This document shows positions 19,543 to 27,551 of a DNA stretch of 64,000 bases, in pieces; the first letter of the stretch is position 1, and each line of letters begins with the position of its first letter. The notes beneath the pieces are model-generated. The model worked only from the letters and a program-made list of their open reading frames with translations. It ran no database searches and was not told the origin of the DNA. The DNA is taken from contig NZ_MAYT01000002.1 in NCBI RefSeq assembly GCF_001685015.1, forward strand, positions 95,221 through 159,220. Reading direction: 5' to 3'. This DNA comes from Pseudobacillus wudalianchiensis. Lineage in GTDB: Bacteria > Bacillota > Bacilli > Bacillales > Domibacillaceae. Position numbers and translations under genes: made by a program.

Positions 19543-19809
19543 ATGGAAATTAAAAAAATCATTGGAAATGCTACTGACTTCTTTAATGAATACGTAGCAC
19601 CCGTTCATAAAATTACTGCTGTTGAAAAACAAGAGCATAATGGCTGGACGCTTACGATAGAGGTCATTGAAGAAAAGGAATATATGAAAAAGTATGCAAA
19701 GGATGAAATGATCGGCGTCTACGAAGTGTGTTTGAATCAAGAAAAAGAAATTACGTCTTACAAAAGGCGGGATATTCGTTACAGAAGTGCCATCGATCCA
19801 GGAATGTAG
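19543..19809 (+). CDS. gvpR: Gas vesicle protein GvpR (GvpO family)
   Basis: The 88-residue protein matches the GvpO/GvpR family: a short helix (FNEYVAPVHKITAVEKQ) then beta strands GWTLTIEVIEEKEY and DEMIGVYEVCLNQEKEITSYKRRDIRYR. It is a soluble accessory or regulatory factor for vesicle formation. It sits between gvpB and gvpN, as in P. megaterium. The ATG follows AGGAGGCGACC. Confidence 0.9.
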   Translation: MEIKKIIGNATDFFNEYVAPVHKITAVEKQEHNGWTLTIEVIEEKEYMKKYAKDEMIGVYEVCLNQEKEITSYKRRDIRYRSAIDPGM

Positions 19810-19833
19810 GATATGGGAGCAGGAGGGAAAAGA

Positions 19834-20754
19834 GTGACGGTTTTAAAGAAAAAAATCGACAAGAATAACAGGGCAATTGTTCGAGACGAAGAGACAGAAG
19901 ACTTACTTGCCCGTTCGTTGCAATACTTGAAAGCTGGCTATCCTGTTCATTTTACAGGACCATCCGGCACCGGAAAAACATCCCTCGCTCTAGCTCTAGC
20001 GAAGAAAAGAAAAAAACCCGTTATGCTCATACATGGTAATCACGAATTAAATAATAAAGATTTAATTGGCGACTTTACTGGATATACGAGCAAAAAAGTG
20101 GTGGATAACTATGTCCGCTCTGTTTACAAAAGAGACGAAAGCGTAACGGAAATATGGAATGACGGGCGTTTGCTGGAGGCTGTCAAGAACGGTTACACGC
20201 TTGTTTACGATGAATTTACCCGCTCACGGCCAACCACTAATAATATCTTTTTATCGATTTTAGAAGAAGGCGTTCTCCCTTTGTACGGGGCGAAACGAAC
20301 TGACCCCTTCGTTCGCGTGCATCCTGATTTTGCCTGCATATTCACCAGTAACCCTGATGAATATGCAGGCGTCTATCAAACGCAGGATGCCTTACTTGAT
20401 AGACTCATTACCATATTTATCGACCATAAAGATAGTGATCGTGAGGCAGCTATCATCTCAGAAAAAATGGATATCAGTAAGAACGAGGCTCAAGCCATTA
20501 CCAATCTTATAGCTGAACTGCGAAAGGAATGCAAAGAGAATAGCGGTCCGAGCCTGCGTGCTTCGTTAATGATTGTTAAATTGGCTGAAGCAGCCGGTAT
20601 TCCGATAGAGGGATCAAATTCACATTTCCAGCGTCTATGCATAGATGTATTAGGCCATCAGGTGAGTCGATGTATAGAATCTAATACTCCAATAACAACA
20701 GCAGAAAAACTGATTATAAAAGCGTGCCATAACATGAAGGTGACTGAAGAATAA
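19834..20754 (+). CDS. gvpN: Gas vesicle AAA+ ATPase GvpN
   Basis: The 306-residue MoxR-type AAA+ ATPase has the Walker A motif GPSGTGKTS, Walker B in TLVYDEFTRS, and a sensor region FACIFTSNPDEYAG. In gas vesicle systems GvpN promotes growth of small vesicles to full width. The GTG at 19834 has a strong AGGAGGG 6 bases upstream. An in-frame ATG at 19813 overlaps this site and is unlikely. The stop lies within the ribosome binding site of gvpF, so translation is probably coupled. Confidence 0.93.
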   Translation: MTVLKKKIDKNNRAIVRDEETEDLLARSLQYLKAGYPVHFTGPSGTGKTSLALALAKKRKKPVMLIHGNHELNNKDLIGDFTGYTSKKVVDNYVRSVYKRDESVTEIWNDGRLLEAVKNGYTLVYDEFTRSRPTTNNIFLSILEEGVLPLYGAKRTDPFVRVHPDFACIFTSNPDEYAGVYQTQDALLDRLITIFIDHKDSDREAAIISEKMDISKNEAQAITNLIAELRKECKENSGPSLRASLMIVKLAEAAGIPIEGSNSHFQRLCIDVLGHQVSRCIESNTPITTAEKLIIKACHNMKVTEE

Positions 20755-20768
20755 AGGAGAGTTTGACA

Positions 20769-21536
20769 ATGAGCCAGGAAGAACAAATGGGCATATACAT
20801 TTTTTGTGGAATCCAGACAGAAACAGATGAAAAGTTGGGTGAGATTGAATTTGAAGGAGAACAAAGAGAGCTATTTATAATTCGGTATAAAGATGCAGCC
20901 ATTGTTGCTGCTGAGGTACCTATGAAAATTTATCACCCGAATAAAGAAAATTTAATGATGCATCAAGGCGCTGTTTCGCTTGTGATGAAGCAGAATTCAA
21001 CCGTCATACCTGTTAGCTTCGGCAATGTATTTCATTCAAAAGAAGACGTACGTGTACTGCTGGAAAACTTGTATCCGCAGTTTGAAAAGCTCTTTCCTGA
21101 AATAAAAGGAAAGGTTGAGCTTGGCTTAAAAGTGGTTGGGAAAAAAGAGTGGCTAGAATCACAGGTTAGCGAGAATTCGAAAATTAACAAGATGGCACAG
21201 GCCATTAAGGGAAAATCTGAGGAAGCCAGCTATTATGAACGAGTCCAGCTGGGCGGAGCAGCCCAAAAAATAATTGCTTCTCTGCAGGATGAGATAAAAC
21301 AAGAAGTGTTTAGCCCATTGAAAGAGTTAGCGGAAGCATCAAAAGTAAATGATCCGATAGGCGAGAGAATGCTTCTCAATGCCGCTTTTTTAGTAGACCA
21401 GGATAAGGAAGATGAGTTTGATCAAAAAGTAAATGATTTGCATGAAAAATGGAAGGATAAAGTGGAATTTAGCTATAGCGGTCCTTGGCCTGCCTATAAC
21501 TTTGTCAATATTAGATTAAAAGTTGAGGAAGCCTGA
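20769..21536 (+). CDS. gvpF: Gas vesicle protein GvpF
   Basis: The 255-residue GvpF/GvpL-family protein has the N-terminal ferredoxin-like half (IYIFCGIQTE) and the family segment VIPVSFGNVFHS. The C-terminal half ends in the shared motif FSYSGPWPAYNFVNI, which GvpL also carries. GvpF binds GvpA-type monomers and is thought to help nucleate vesicles. The ATG at 20769 follows AAGGAG; a TTG two codons earlier is rejected on spacing. Its stop overlaps the gvpG start (TGATG). Confidence 0.93.
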   Translation: MSQEEQMGIYIFCGIQTETDEKLGEIEFEGEQRELFIIRYKDAAIVAAEVPMKIYHPNKENLMMHQGAVSLVMKQNSTVIPVSFGNVFHSKEDVRVLLENLYPQFEKLFPEIKGKVELGLKVVGKKEWLESQVSENSKINKMAQAIKGKSEEASYYERVQLGGAAQKIIASLQDEIKQEVFSPLKELAEASKVNDPIGERMLLNAAFLVDQDKEDEFDQKVNDLHEKWKDKVEFSYSGPWPAYNFVNIRLKVEEA

Positions 21537-21811
21537 TGCTGCATAAGTTAGTTTCCGCACCTATTAACGTTGTTATAAAAATTGCGGAAAAAGTGAAGGA
21601 AGAGGCAGATAAAGAGCTCTATGATCTTCCTACCATTCAACAAAAGCTCATTCAGCTGCAGATGATGTATGAGCTTGGTGATATTCCTCAAACGGCCTAT
21701 GAGGCTAAGGAAGAAGAACTGCTTATAAGATATGAAGCAGCAAAACGAATGGAAATGGCGCAATGGGAACAGATGGCAAAGAAGAAAGGAGGAGAGGCAG
21801 AAGATGGATAG
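21536..21811 (+). CDS. gvpG: Gas vesicle protein GvpG
   Basis: The 91-residue protein has the GvpG family layout: an N-terminal LVSAPINVVIKIAEKV, then long helices IQQKLIQLQMMYELGDI and YEAKEEELLIRYEAAKR. It is an accessory protein of vesicle assembly with GvpF and GvpL. The ATG overlaps the gvpF stop by one base, and the gene overlaps gvpL by 8 bases, so the three are translationally linked. Confidence 0.93.
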   Translation: MLHKLVSAPINVVIKIAEKVKEEADKELYDLPTIQQKLIQLQMMYELGDIPQTAYEAKEEELLIRYEAAKRMEMAQWEQMAKKKGGEAEDG

Positions 21812-22610
21812 ATTGATTTATTTATATGGCTTGATTCCAAGAAAGGAGGAAGGTCAGCAGCCTCTTCCGCCTTTAAAGGGATTTGATGGCACGGATAACT
21901 TGTATACCATTCCTATTGGAGATATAACAGCTGTTGTTTGCCAGCTCGATCCAGAAAAGTACTCAGAAGAAAGTATAAAAGAGCGGGTTAATGACGACAT
22001 GGAATGGCTTCAGGAAAAGGCCTTTCACCATCATGAAACGGTCATGGCCTTGTCGAAGATTTTTACCGTTATACCGCTGAAATTCTGCACTTTATATAAA
22101 AACCCAGATAGTCTAAAAAGAGCTGTTCAGTCTAATAGGTCTAACATGCTGTATACATTTGACCTGATAGCTGGACATGAAGAATGGAACTTAAAAATGT
22201 ATTGCAATGATCAGTTATTAAAGAAACAAGTGAGCGGGAGCAATCCAGTAATAGAAGCAAAAAGAGAAGAGATTAGCCAATTATCAAAGGGGAAACAATT
22301 TTTTGAAAAGAAAAAGCTGGACAAGCTGATTGAATCCCAGCTTGAAGAAGAAAAAAACAAAATCAGTGAAAACATTCATTTGCATTTGAAAGAGCTGGCC
22401 CGTAAAGGAGACGTAAAAAAAGCTTGGAGTGCGGCTGCGACAGCAAGAAAGGAAGATATGGCCTGGAATGGTGTGTATCTTGTCGAGAAATCAAAAGTAG
22501 AGCGTTTTCTCGAACAAATTCAACAGTATGAAAAAGAGCTGCGGGAAAATGGATGGCAGCTTGAGGCATCCGGACCCTGGCCAGCTTACCACTTCTCCAG
22601 CTTTTCATAA
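21804..22610 (+). CDS. gvpL: Gas vesicle protein GvpL (GvpF paralogue)
   Basis: The 268-residue GvpF/L-family protein opens MDRLIYLYGLIP, has the mid-domain VMALSKIFTVIPLKFCTLY and the C-terminal EASGPWPAYHFSSF motif parallel to GvpF. The start at 21804 is preferred over an upstream in-frame ATG at 21732 because AAAGGAGG lies before it and the family begins at this point. It overlaps the end of gvpG. It probably acts with GvpF in nucleation of the shell. Confidence 0.93.
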   Translation: MDRLIYLYGLIPRKEEGQQPLPPLKGFDGTDNLYTIPIGDITAVVCQLDPEKYSEESIKERVNDDMEWLQEKAFHHHETVMALSKIFTVIPLKFCTLYKNPDSLKRAVQSNRSNMLYTFDLIAGHEEWNLKMYCNDQLLKKQVSGSNPVIEAKREEISQLSKGKQFFEKKKLDKLIESQLEEEKNKISENIHLHLKELARKGDVKKAWSAAATARKEDMAWNGVYLVEKSKVERFLEQIQQYEKELRENGWQLEASGPWPAYHFSSFS

Positions 22611-22624
22611 GTGAGGACAAAAAC

Positions 22625-22900
22625 ATGTCATTAAGAGAAACAATAGAAAACAAGGAGATCGCGCTCATTGATATTTTGGATGTCATCCTTGATAAGGGAG
22701 TGGCGCTAAAAGCGGATTTGGTCATTTCCATTGCAGGAGTCGACCTGGTTTATCTCGATTTGAGATTATTAATTGCTTCGGTAGAATCTCTTGTTCAGGC
22801 TCAGCAGGTAAATGGCAAAACGGTATCTTCAGAACAATTTAATAGAGAGAGGGAGGAGTTGGCTGATGCAACCGGTCAACCAATCGAATGGGAAAATTAA
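22625..22900 (+). CDS. gvpS: Gas vesicle minor protein GvpS (GvpA paralogue)
   Basis: The 91-residue protein retains the GvpA core in altered form: ALIDILDVILDKGVALKADL, VISIAGVDLVYLDLRLLIAS and VESLVQAQ. Position between gvpL and gvpK identifies it as GvpS. Minor paralogues of this type are needed for vesicle nucleation. Its last 35 bases overlap the start of gvpK in another frame. Confidence 0.92.
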   Translation: MSLRETIENKEIALIDILDVILDKGVALKADLVISIAGVDLVYLDLRLLIASVESLVQAQQVNGKTVSSEQFNREREELADATGQPIEWEN

Positions 22901-23150
22901 CCTTGACCCTGAAAATGCAGAGCATGGATTGGCTCAGCTTGTTTTAACTGTTATTGAGCTGTTGAGACAAATTGTTGAAAGGCATGCCATTAGACGTGTT
23001 GAAGGTGGGACTTTGACAGACGAGCAAATTGAAAACCTAGGCGAAGCCTTAATGAATCTTGAAGAAAAAATGGAAGAACTAAAAGAACTTTTCGGACTGA
23101 ATGATGAGGATCTCAATATTAATCTTGGTCCTTTAGGAAACTTACTTTAA
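22866..23150 (+). CDS. gvpK: Gas vesicle protein GvpK
   Basis: The 94-residue GvpK family protein shows the signature INLDPENAEHGLAQLVLTVI and ELLRQIVERHAIRRVEGGTL, with a Glu-rich C-terminus. The start at 22866 is chosen because AGGGAGGAG lies 8 bases upstream and the family begins there; an in-frame ATG at 22812 would add 18 residues inside gvpS. GvpK is an essential accessory factor of assembly. Confidence 0.93.
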   Translation: MQPVNQSNGKINLDPENAEHGLAQLVLTVIELLRQIVERHAIRRVEGGTLTDEQIENLGEALMNLEEKMEELKELFGLNDEDLNINLGPLGNLL

Positions 23151-23175
23151 GACAAACGCCAGGGAGGACTTCAAA

Positions 23176-23508
23176 ATGGCGGTAGAACATTCAATGCAGT
23201 CCAGCTCGATTGTAGATGTGCTGGAGAAGATATTAGACAAGGGAGTGGTTATTGCAGGGGATATCACCGTAGGAATTGCTGATATTGAACTGTTAACCAT
23301 TAAAATACGATTGATTGTCGCTTCTGTTGATAAGGCAAAAGAAATTGGCATGGATTGGTGGGAAACAGATCCCTATTTAACTTCAAAAGCCTCGGATCAT
23401 AATGTCAAAGCTCTTGAAGAAGAAAATAAAGAGCTGCGCGAAAGGCTAGAATCTCTTGAAAAAAATATAGACCAACATCGTTTGGATGCCAGCGAATCTA
23501 ATTATTGA
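23176..23508 (+). CDS. gvpJ: Gas vesicle minor protein GvpJ (GvpA paralogue with coiled-coil tail)
   Basis: The 110-residue protein has a GvpA-like core (SIVDVLEKILDKGVVIAGDI, IELLTIKIRLIVASVDKA) and the GvpJ hallmark GMDWWETDP. A C-terminal coiled coil follows (ENKELRERLESLEKNI) that resembles tails in GvpP and GvpT. GvpJ is a minor shell-associated protein. The ATG is preceded by AGGGAGGACTTCAAA. Confidence 0.93.
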   Translation: MAVEHSMQSSSIVDVLEKILDKGVVIAGDITVGIADIELLTIKIRLIVASVDKAKEIGMDWWETDPYLTSKASDHNVKALEEENKELRERLESLEKNIDQHRLDASESNY

Positions 23509-23522
23509 TAGGAGGATTTACA

Positions 23523-24656
23523 ATGGAAAAAACAAAAAAGAAAGAAAGTCAGAATACAACAGCAGCAAATACTCTAAATGATAGTGCAATTAAGCGTTCG
23601 ATAGCAGGAGGGCTGATTGGAGCAACAGTTGGATATTTAGCGGCTCCTGAGAATAGAAAAAAAATTATGGAGAATATTAGTCCGGATAAGTTAAAAAGTA
23701 CAGGCATGGATTTAGGTCAAGCTGTTAAAGAAAAGACCATGAAAGCAGCGGATTCTATTAAGGATTCAGCCGGAAATTTATTTAATAAAGAAGACGTTTT
23801 AACTGAAGGCTATTCGAATGAACAAGATGAGGCAGCTGAGAATGAAACCTATCTTAAGTCAGATTCCAATAAAAATTCTTCCAATCATAATGATGTATCT
23901 CATAAGGAAAGTAAAATTTCTAATGATCAATTAGAAGAGATGCTTCTAAAATTAATTCAAGAAAGAAAAGATCAGAGCCAAGGGCAAAAAGAAGAACACG
24001 AAAATAATGAATCAAATAATAAATCTACACCGTCAACCCGATTAAACGATAAACGAGCTGAATCTCAAAGTAAAGAAGCACGCTCTCAATCAGAGGATGA
24101 GAATGATAGCAATGAATCACAATCCTATATATCCCAAAATTCATTGAACAATAAAGCAGCACAATCCCACTCAGAAGGCCAAGAGGAGAGTGCTAAAAAT
24201 GAGACAGACCAACGATCAACTGACAACGATTACGAATCATTAAAGCAAGAGAATGAGCATTTGCAGAATCGTTTAGGAAAAATAGAGGAAATGCTAACAA
24301 CGCTAATGCAAGAAAAAAGCAATGATCGCCAAGAGTCAACGTCTGAGCAAAAAGACGACGAATTGAAAGAAGAAGATTTACAAGAAAATGAGTCAGCCGG
24401 GAAGAAGCAAACTCTAACAGATACGGAAGAGCGATCTAATCAGGACGACAAAGAAGAGAAGTCTGAAGGTGTAACAAGCCAACAAGATGACGAAAAGGAA
24501 GAAAAAGAGAAGAAGGAGGGATCAAGTAATACTAAAAAGCAAAGCTCATCTGACAAAACATCAAAACCCGTGAGTCAGGCTGAGGAAGCCTATAATGTTC
24601 TTTCAGATGATCAAGACACTTATCTCCTTTTGAATAAATTAAGAAAGGAGATGTAA
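23523..24656 (+). CDS. gvpT: Gas vesicle accessory protein GvpT, long charged form
   Basis: The 377-residue protein has an N-terminal YtxH-like hydrophobic Gly-rich segment (RSIAGGLIGATVGYLAAPENRKK), a basic helical part, then about 280 residues that are nearly all Glu/Ser/Asn/Gln/Lys/Asp. This tail is interrupted by one leucine-zipper-like stretch ENEHLQNRLGKIEEML. The low-complexity tail is probably disordered. The order after gvpJ and before gvpU fits GvpT. The ATG at 23523 follows AGGAGG. A shared architecture with GvpP suggests duplication. The role is unknown. Confidence 0.8.
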   Translation: MEKTKKKESQNTTAANTLNDSAIKRSIAGGLIGATVGYLAAPENRKKIMENISPDKLKSTGMDLGQAVKEKTMKAADSIKDSAGNLFNKEDVLTEGYSNEQDEAAENETYLKSDSNKNSSNHNDVSHKESKISNDQLEEMLLKLIQERKDQSQGQKEEHENNESNNKSTPSTRLNDKRAESQSKEARSQSEDENDSNESQSYISQNSLNNKAAQSHSEGQEESAKNETDQRSTDNDYESLKQENEHLQNRLGKIEEMLTTLMQEKSNDRQESTSEQKDDELKEEDLQENESAGKKQTLTDTEERSNQDDKEEKSEGVTSQQDDEKEEKEKKEGSSNTKKQSSSDKTSKPVSQAEEAYNVLSDDQDTYLLLNKLRKEM

Positions 24657-24657
24657 A

Positions 24658-25059
24658 ATGAGTATGAGATCGGGCGTCATGAAAGACAGCATTCTTGAAT
24701 TTTTTGTTCAAGCGGCCAATAAATACGATTTTTCCTTAGATATTACATTAAACATAAAGGGAGCAGTTGTTACAGGAACCATCATATCTGCTCAGGAGTA
24801 TTTCGATAGGCTGAGCAGGTTATTTGAGGATGGTGATGAGGTTGCCCAAATGTTAAGTGAACAGCTTGAAGATGCTGGAGAAGCAGCCCATGCTCAAGAT
24901 AACGCTGAAGCCTACTTTATCCATATGAAAGACACAAAGGTATATTGCGGTGATAGCAAACCGACACCCTCAAAAGGGGAAATTCTTTGGCGGGGGAAAT
25001 TAAGCGAAATAGATGGTTTCTTTTTAGGAAAGATATTTGATCATAAGAAAGAAACATAG
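24658..25059 (+). CDS. gvpU: Gas vesicle protein GvpU
   Basis: The 133-residue soluble protein matches the last gene of the P. megaterium cluster. It has VKDSILEFFVQAA-like helix (here MKDSILEFFVQAA), strands FSLDITLNIKGAVVTGTI and a C-terminal YFIHMKDTKVYCGDSKPTP with ILWRGKLSEIDGFFLG. GvpU has been linked to clustering of vesicles in that system. The start is one base after the gvpT stop and follows AAAGGAG. A strong terminator ends the operon 18 bp later. Confidence 0.9.
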   Translation: MSMRSGVMKDSILEFFVQAANKYDFSLDITLNIKGAVVTGTIISAQEYFDRLSRLFEDGDEVAQMLSEQLEDAGEAAHAQDNAEAYFIHMKDTKVYCGDSKPTPSKGEILWRGKLSEIDGFFLGKIFDHKKET

Positions 25060-25076
25060 GTTTTAAATTTATAAAA

Positions 25077-25111
25077 AAATCCGGCAGGAAGCTTATCGTC
25101 CTGCCGGATTT
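25077..25111 (+). terminator. Terminator of the gas vesicle operon
   Basis: A perfect 13-bp GC-rich stem (25077-25089 with 25099-25111) and a 9-base loop lie just after gvpU. An A-tract precedes the stem, so the minus strand also has a T run and it may end the 52-residue gene as well. Confidence 0.9.
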
Positions 25112-25152
25112 AGTAATGGAGTTTAAATGTTCGGGAGATGAAAGTAAAAGGC

Positions 25153-25311
25153 CTACACTGCCTCCATCTTCTCCACATCTGTATAATAAATGACCTCAGA
25201 AAGGATTTTATATCCATCGATCTTATTGCATTTCTCTTTAGCTTCTTTTTTGCTATCAAATTCGAACATTTGAATACTATCTTCTAAATAAAGGGTTAGC
25301 ACCCACACCAT
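25153..25311 (-). CDS. Small 52-residue hypothetical protein
   Basis: The product begins MVWVLTLYLEDSIQMFEF and ends VEKMEAV; it has two or three predicted strands and a charged helix (KKEAKEKCNK), with no signal peptide. The ATG at 25311 has a strong TAAGGAGG upstream. A well-matched sigma-54-type promoter lies about 40 bp before the start, and a terminator follows. I believe similar short proteins occur in other bacilli, but the function is unknown. Confidence 0.75.
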   Translation of the reverse strand: MVWVLTLYLEDSIQMFEFDSKKEAKEKCNKIDGYKILSEVIYYTDVEKMEAV

Positions 25312-25349
25312 TATTTCCTCCTTATAAAGTAAAATTGCCTCACTTATTA

Positions 25350-25366
25350 TGCAATAACTATGCCAA
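25350..25366 (-). promoter_or_regulatory. Sigma-54 (-24/-12) promoter for the 52-residue gene
   Basis: On the minus strand the bases TTGGCATAGTTATTGCA match the sigma-54 consensus TTGGCACGNNNNTTGCW with only two changes. They have the invariant GG and GC exactly 10 bases apart. The predicted start of transcription lies about 30 bases before the ATG at 25311, a good distance. A sigma-54 activator is encoded at 33669-35105, though which activator acts here is unknown. Confidence 0.75.
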
Positions 25367-25713
25367 AATTTAAAAACTGGAATGCTTTGTTCTTATCAGT
25401 CTTTACAATGGATAAACATAGCTAGATTTACCATTAGGGATGAAAATTTTTTTACTTGGTCGTAAATATTTTTATTATTCATATGGCTGCTGAAGTATTA
25501 AGAATAAGTTAACTGTTATGTTCTATTTCTGAACGACTTGTGTACGAGAACTTGCAAGCAAACCAACTTTGTCACTGCTTATAGACTATTTTAAAAAACA
25601 GGCCCTATAAAGGGCGCTGTTCGTTTGTGTTATAATACCTTTGAGGTATGCTACTATTACTAAATGAATGATACCCCTGTCACTATTTAAGCAGGATATA
25701 GGTGTGTGAAGAG
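25367..25713. other. Intergenic region before gntR
   Basis: About 350 bp without a gene. It holds a short imperfect hairpin (AACAG...CTGTT, 25598-25622) without a T run and an extended -10 element TGTTATAAT near 25629-25637 that may be the gntR promoter. Activator sites for the sigma-54 promoter would be expected here, but I see no clear inverted repeat. Confidence 0.45.
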
Positions 25714-26454
25714 ATGGAAATGAAGTTTGGCGATATACAAAAAGGAAAAAAGCCCTTGTATACGGTCGTGTATGATCAACTTTTTCAACAGATCATAAAT
25801 GGCACGTTTCCAGTGGATACGAAGTTACCGGCAGAGCCTGAATTGGCAAAGATGCTGGGTGTAAGCAGAATGACGCTAAGGCAGGCTTTAGCCCTGTTGC
25901 AGGATGATGGATTAATCAAAAGCGTTCATGGGAAAGGAAACTTTGTTACAAGGTCGCAAAATATAAAAACAGCGATCGGTTTAGAGAAAATAGGAAACCC
26001 CATGTATAAATGTCACACTGAGAAAATTGACAACGTAGAGATGACCCTGCGCCTGGACTTAGAGAGTGAGTATACACAGCAAGTGTTAGGCAGAAAAGCT
26101 GCGGCTGTTGTGGCCTTTGAACGATGGTATAAAAGCAAAGATCAAGCTGTCGCCTATTCATTTACCTATATGGCCATTGAAACTGTTTCGGAGATGGGAC
26201 TAGACTTACAGGATGAAAAGCGGCTGTTAGACATGCTTGAAAAAGAAGTGTATGAACTAGCTGCTTCGACGGTTACAGAAATAAAACGCTCAACGGCTAT
26301 TCAGTCATCAACAGAAAAGTATCAAATCGTTGGCGCCGAGGAATGTGATTTGTTGTTAGAAAGTGTCTACATCAACGAGTCGTATCCTGTTGTTTATAAT
26401 AAATACTACATTCCTAAGGAGTATAGTCAAATAAGGATCATTGCTTCTAAATAA
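25714..26454 (+). CDS. GntR/HutC family regulator with UTRA domain
   Basis: The 246-residue protein has an N-terminal GntR winged helix (PLYTVVYDQLFQQI, LPAEPELAKMLGVSRMTLRQAL, GKGNFVTR) and a C-terminal UTRA ligand-binding domain (about 95-240; AVVAFERWY, AYSFTYM). Such proteins sense sugars, nucleosides or their phosphates. It stands 340 bp before deoD and a transporter, and an inverted repeat at 26646 is a likely operator, so a nucleoside-related ligand is inferred. The start is uncertain: GTG 25702, ATG 25714 and ATG 25720 are all in frame, with only weak binding sites. Confidence 0.85.
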   Translation: MEMKFGDIQKGKKPLYTVVYDQLFQQIINGTFPVDTKLPAEPELAKMLGVSRMTLRQALALLQDDGLIKSVHGKGNFVTRSQNIKTAIGLEKIGNPMYKCHTEKIDNVEMTLRLDLESEYTQQVLGRKAAAVVAFERWYKSKDQAVAYSFTYMAIETVSEMGLDLQDEKRLLDMLEKEVYELAASTVTEIKRSTAIQSSTEKYQIVGAEECDLLLESVYINESYPVVYNKYYIPKEYSQIRIIASK

Positions 26455-26491
26455 TGAAGCGCTCGAATTAATAACATATAGAAATTCTAAG

Positions 26492-26529
26492 AACAGTGCG
26501 GTTCCTTTATGGAATAGTACTGTTTTTTT
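26492..26529 (+). terminator. Terminator after gntR
   Basis: A stem AACAGT/ACTGTT with an inner TTCC/GGAA pairing is followed by seven T. Confidence 0.8.
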
Positions 26530-26645
26530 GTTATGCATGTAGTTTTGCATGGACAAGTGTGTACCAAGTAATGAAGACCCTGAAAATACTAGTTGATAAA
26601 GGAATAAGGTATGTGGTATTTTTAATTAGTACTTATTAGACAACT

Positions 26646-26674
26646 ATTTATACAACATGTAAAGTTGTATAAAT
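26646..26674. promoter_or_regulatory. Inverted repeat operator upstream of deoD
   Basis: Two perfect 11-bp arms, ATTTATACAAC and GTTGTATAAAT, are separated by 7 bp, about 120 bp before deoD. No T run follows, so it is not a terminator. A GntR-family regulator is encoded immediately upstream, making this its likely operator. Confidence 0.65.
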
Positions 26675-26707
26675 GAGAGGTGTGACTGTCCAGCCTGTCA
26701 ATATAAA

Positions 26708-26722
26708 ATGAAAGCGCGATCA
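26708..26722 (+). promoter_or_regulatory. Candidate cre site upstream of deoD
   Basis: ATGAAAGCGCGATCA matches the CcpA cre consensus WTGNAARCGNWWWCA at all but one position. It suggests carbon catabolite control of the nucleoside genes. Confidence 0.5.
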
Positions 26723-26793
26723 AGCAGTGTATAGATGGTTGTATGTGGGCAATAATAATTTTTGATATTTTACTGTGAAGAGGAGAGAACATA

Positions 26794-27513
26794 ATGAGCT
26801 CAACAGAACATAAAGAAACACCTCATATTAAGCCAAATGGGGCGGAAATTGCGGAAACGATTCTTTTGCCTGGTGATCCATTACGGGCAAAATTTATTGC
26901 GGAAACTTATTTAGAGGATGTTATACAATTCAATGAAATTCGCGGCATGCTTGGATTTACGGGAACGTATAAAGGAAAAAGAATTTCTGTTATGGGAACT
27001 GGCATGGGGACACCTAGCATGAGCATCTATTCGTGGGAGCTTATTAACGTGTTTGGTGTAAAAAATTTAATCCGCGTCGGTTCTGCTGGTGCCATTCAGG
27101 ATCATTTAAACTTGTATGATATTGTGTTTGCGATGGGTTCTTCAACGGATTCTAATTATGGCCATCAATATAACCTTCCAGGCCACTATTCTATTACTGC
27201 CTCATTTGAGCTATTGGAGAAAGCGAAAAAGGCTGCCGATCAACAAGGTCAGAAGGTCCATGTCGGAAACGTCCTTTCTAGTGATATTTTTTACAATGCG
27301 GACCCGACTGCTCTACAAAAATGGAGTGATATGGGAATTTTATGCGCCGAGATGGAATCAGCAGGTCTTTATATGAATGCTGCTCACGCGGGTGTAAATG
27401 CACTTTGCATTTTAACAATTAGTGATCATATTTTTAGACACGAGCAGACAACACAAGAAGAAAGACAGACAGCTTTCACGAAGATGATGGAGATTGCTTT
27501 AGAGCTTGCTTAA
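26794..27513 (+). CDS. deoD: Purine-nucleoside phosphorylase DeoD
   Basis: The 239-residue enzyme is a hexameric trimer-type purine nucleoside phosphorylase that splits (deoxy)inosine, guanosine and adenosine with phosphate. Signatures are ILLPGDPLRAKFIAE, GTGMGTPSMSIYSWELI, the phosphate/ribose site IRVGSAGAI, CAEMESAGLY and the catalytic ISDH. The ATG at 26794 follows AAGAGGAGAG. It lies between the GntR regulator and an MFS transporter, 38 bp before the latter, forming a probable nucleoside uptake and use operon with an operator and cre site upstream. Confidence 0.96.
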   Translation: MSSTEHKETPHIKPNGAEIAETILLPGDPLRAKFIAETYLEDVIQFNEIRGMLGFTGTYKGKRISVMGTGMGTPSMSIYSWELINVFGVKNLIRVGSAGAIQDHLNLYDIVFAMGSSTDSNYGHQYNLPGHYSITASFELLEKAKKAADQQGQKVHVGNVLSSDIFYNADPTALQKWSDMGILCAEMESAGLYMNAAHAGVNALCILTISDHIFRHEQTTQEERQTAFTKMMEIALELA

Positions 27514-27551
27514 ACAACATGAATACACCATTTAGAAGGGAAGTATAGCTA

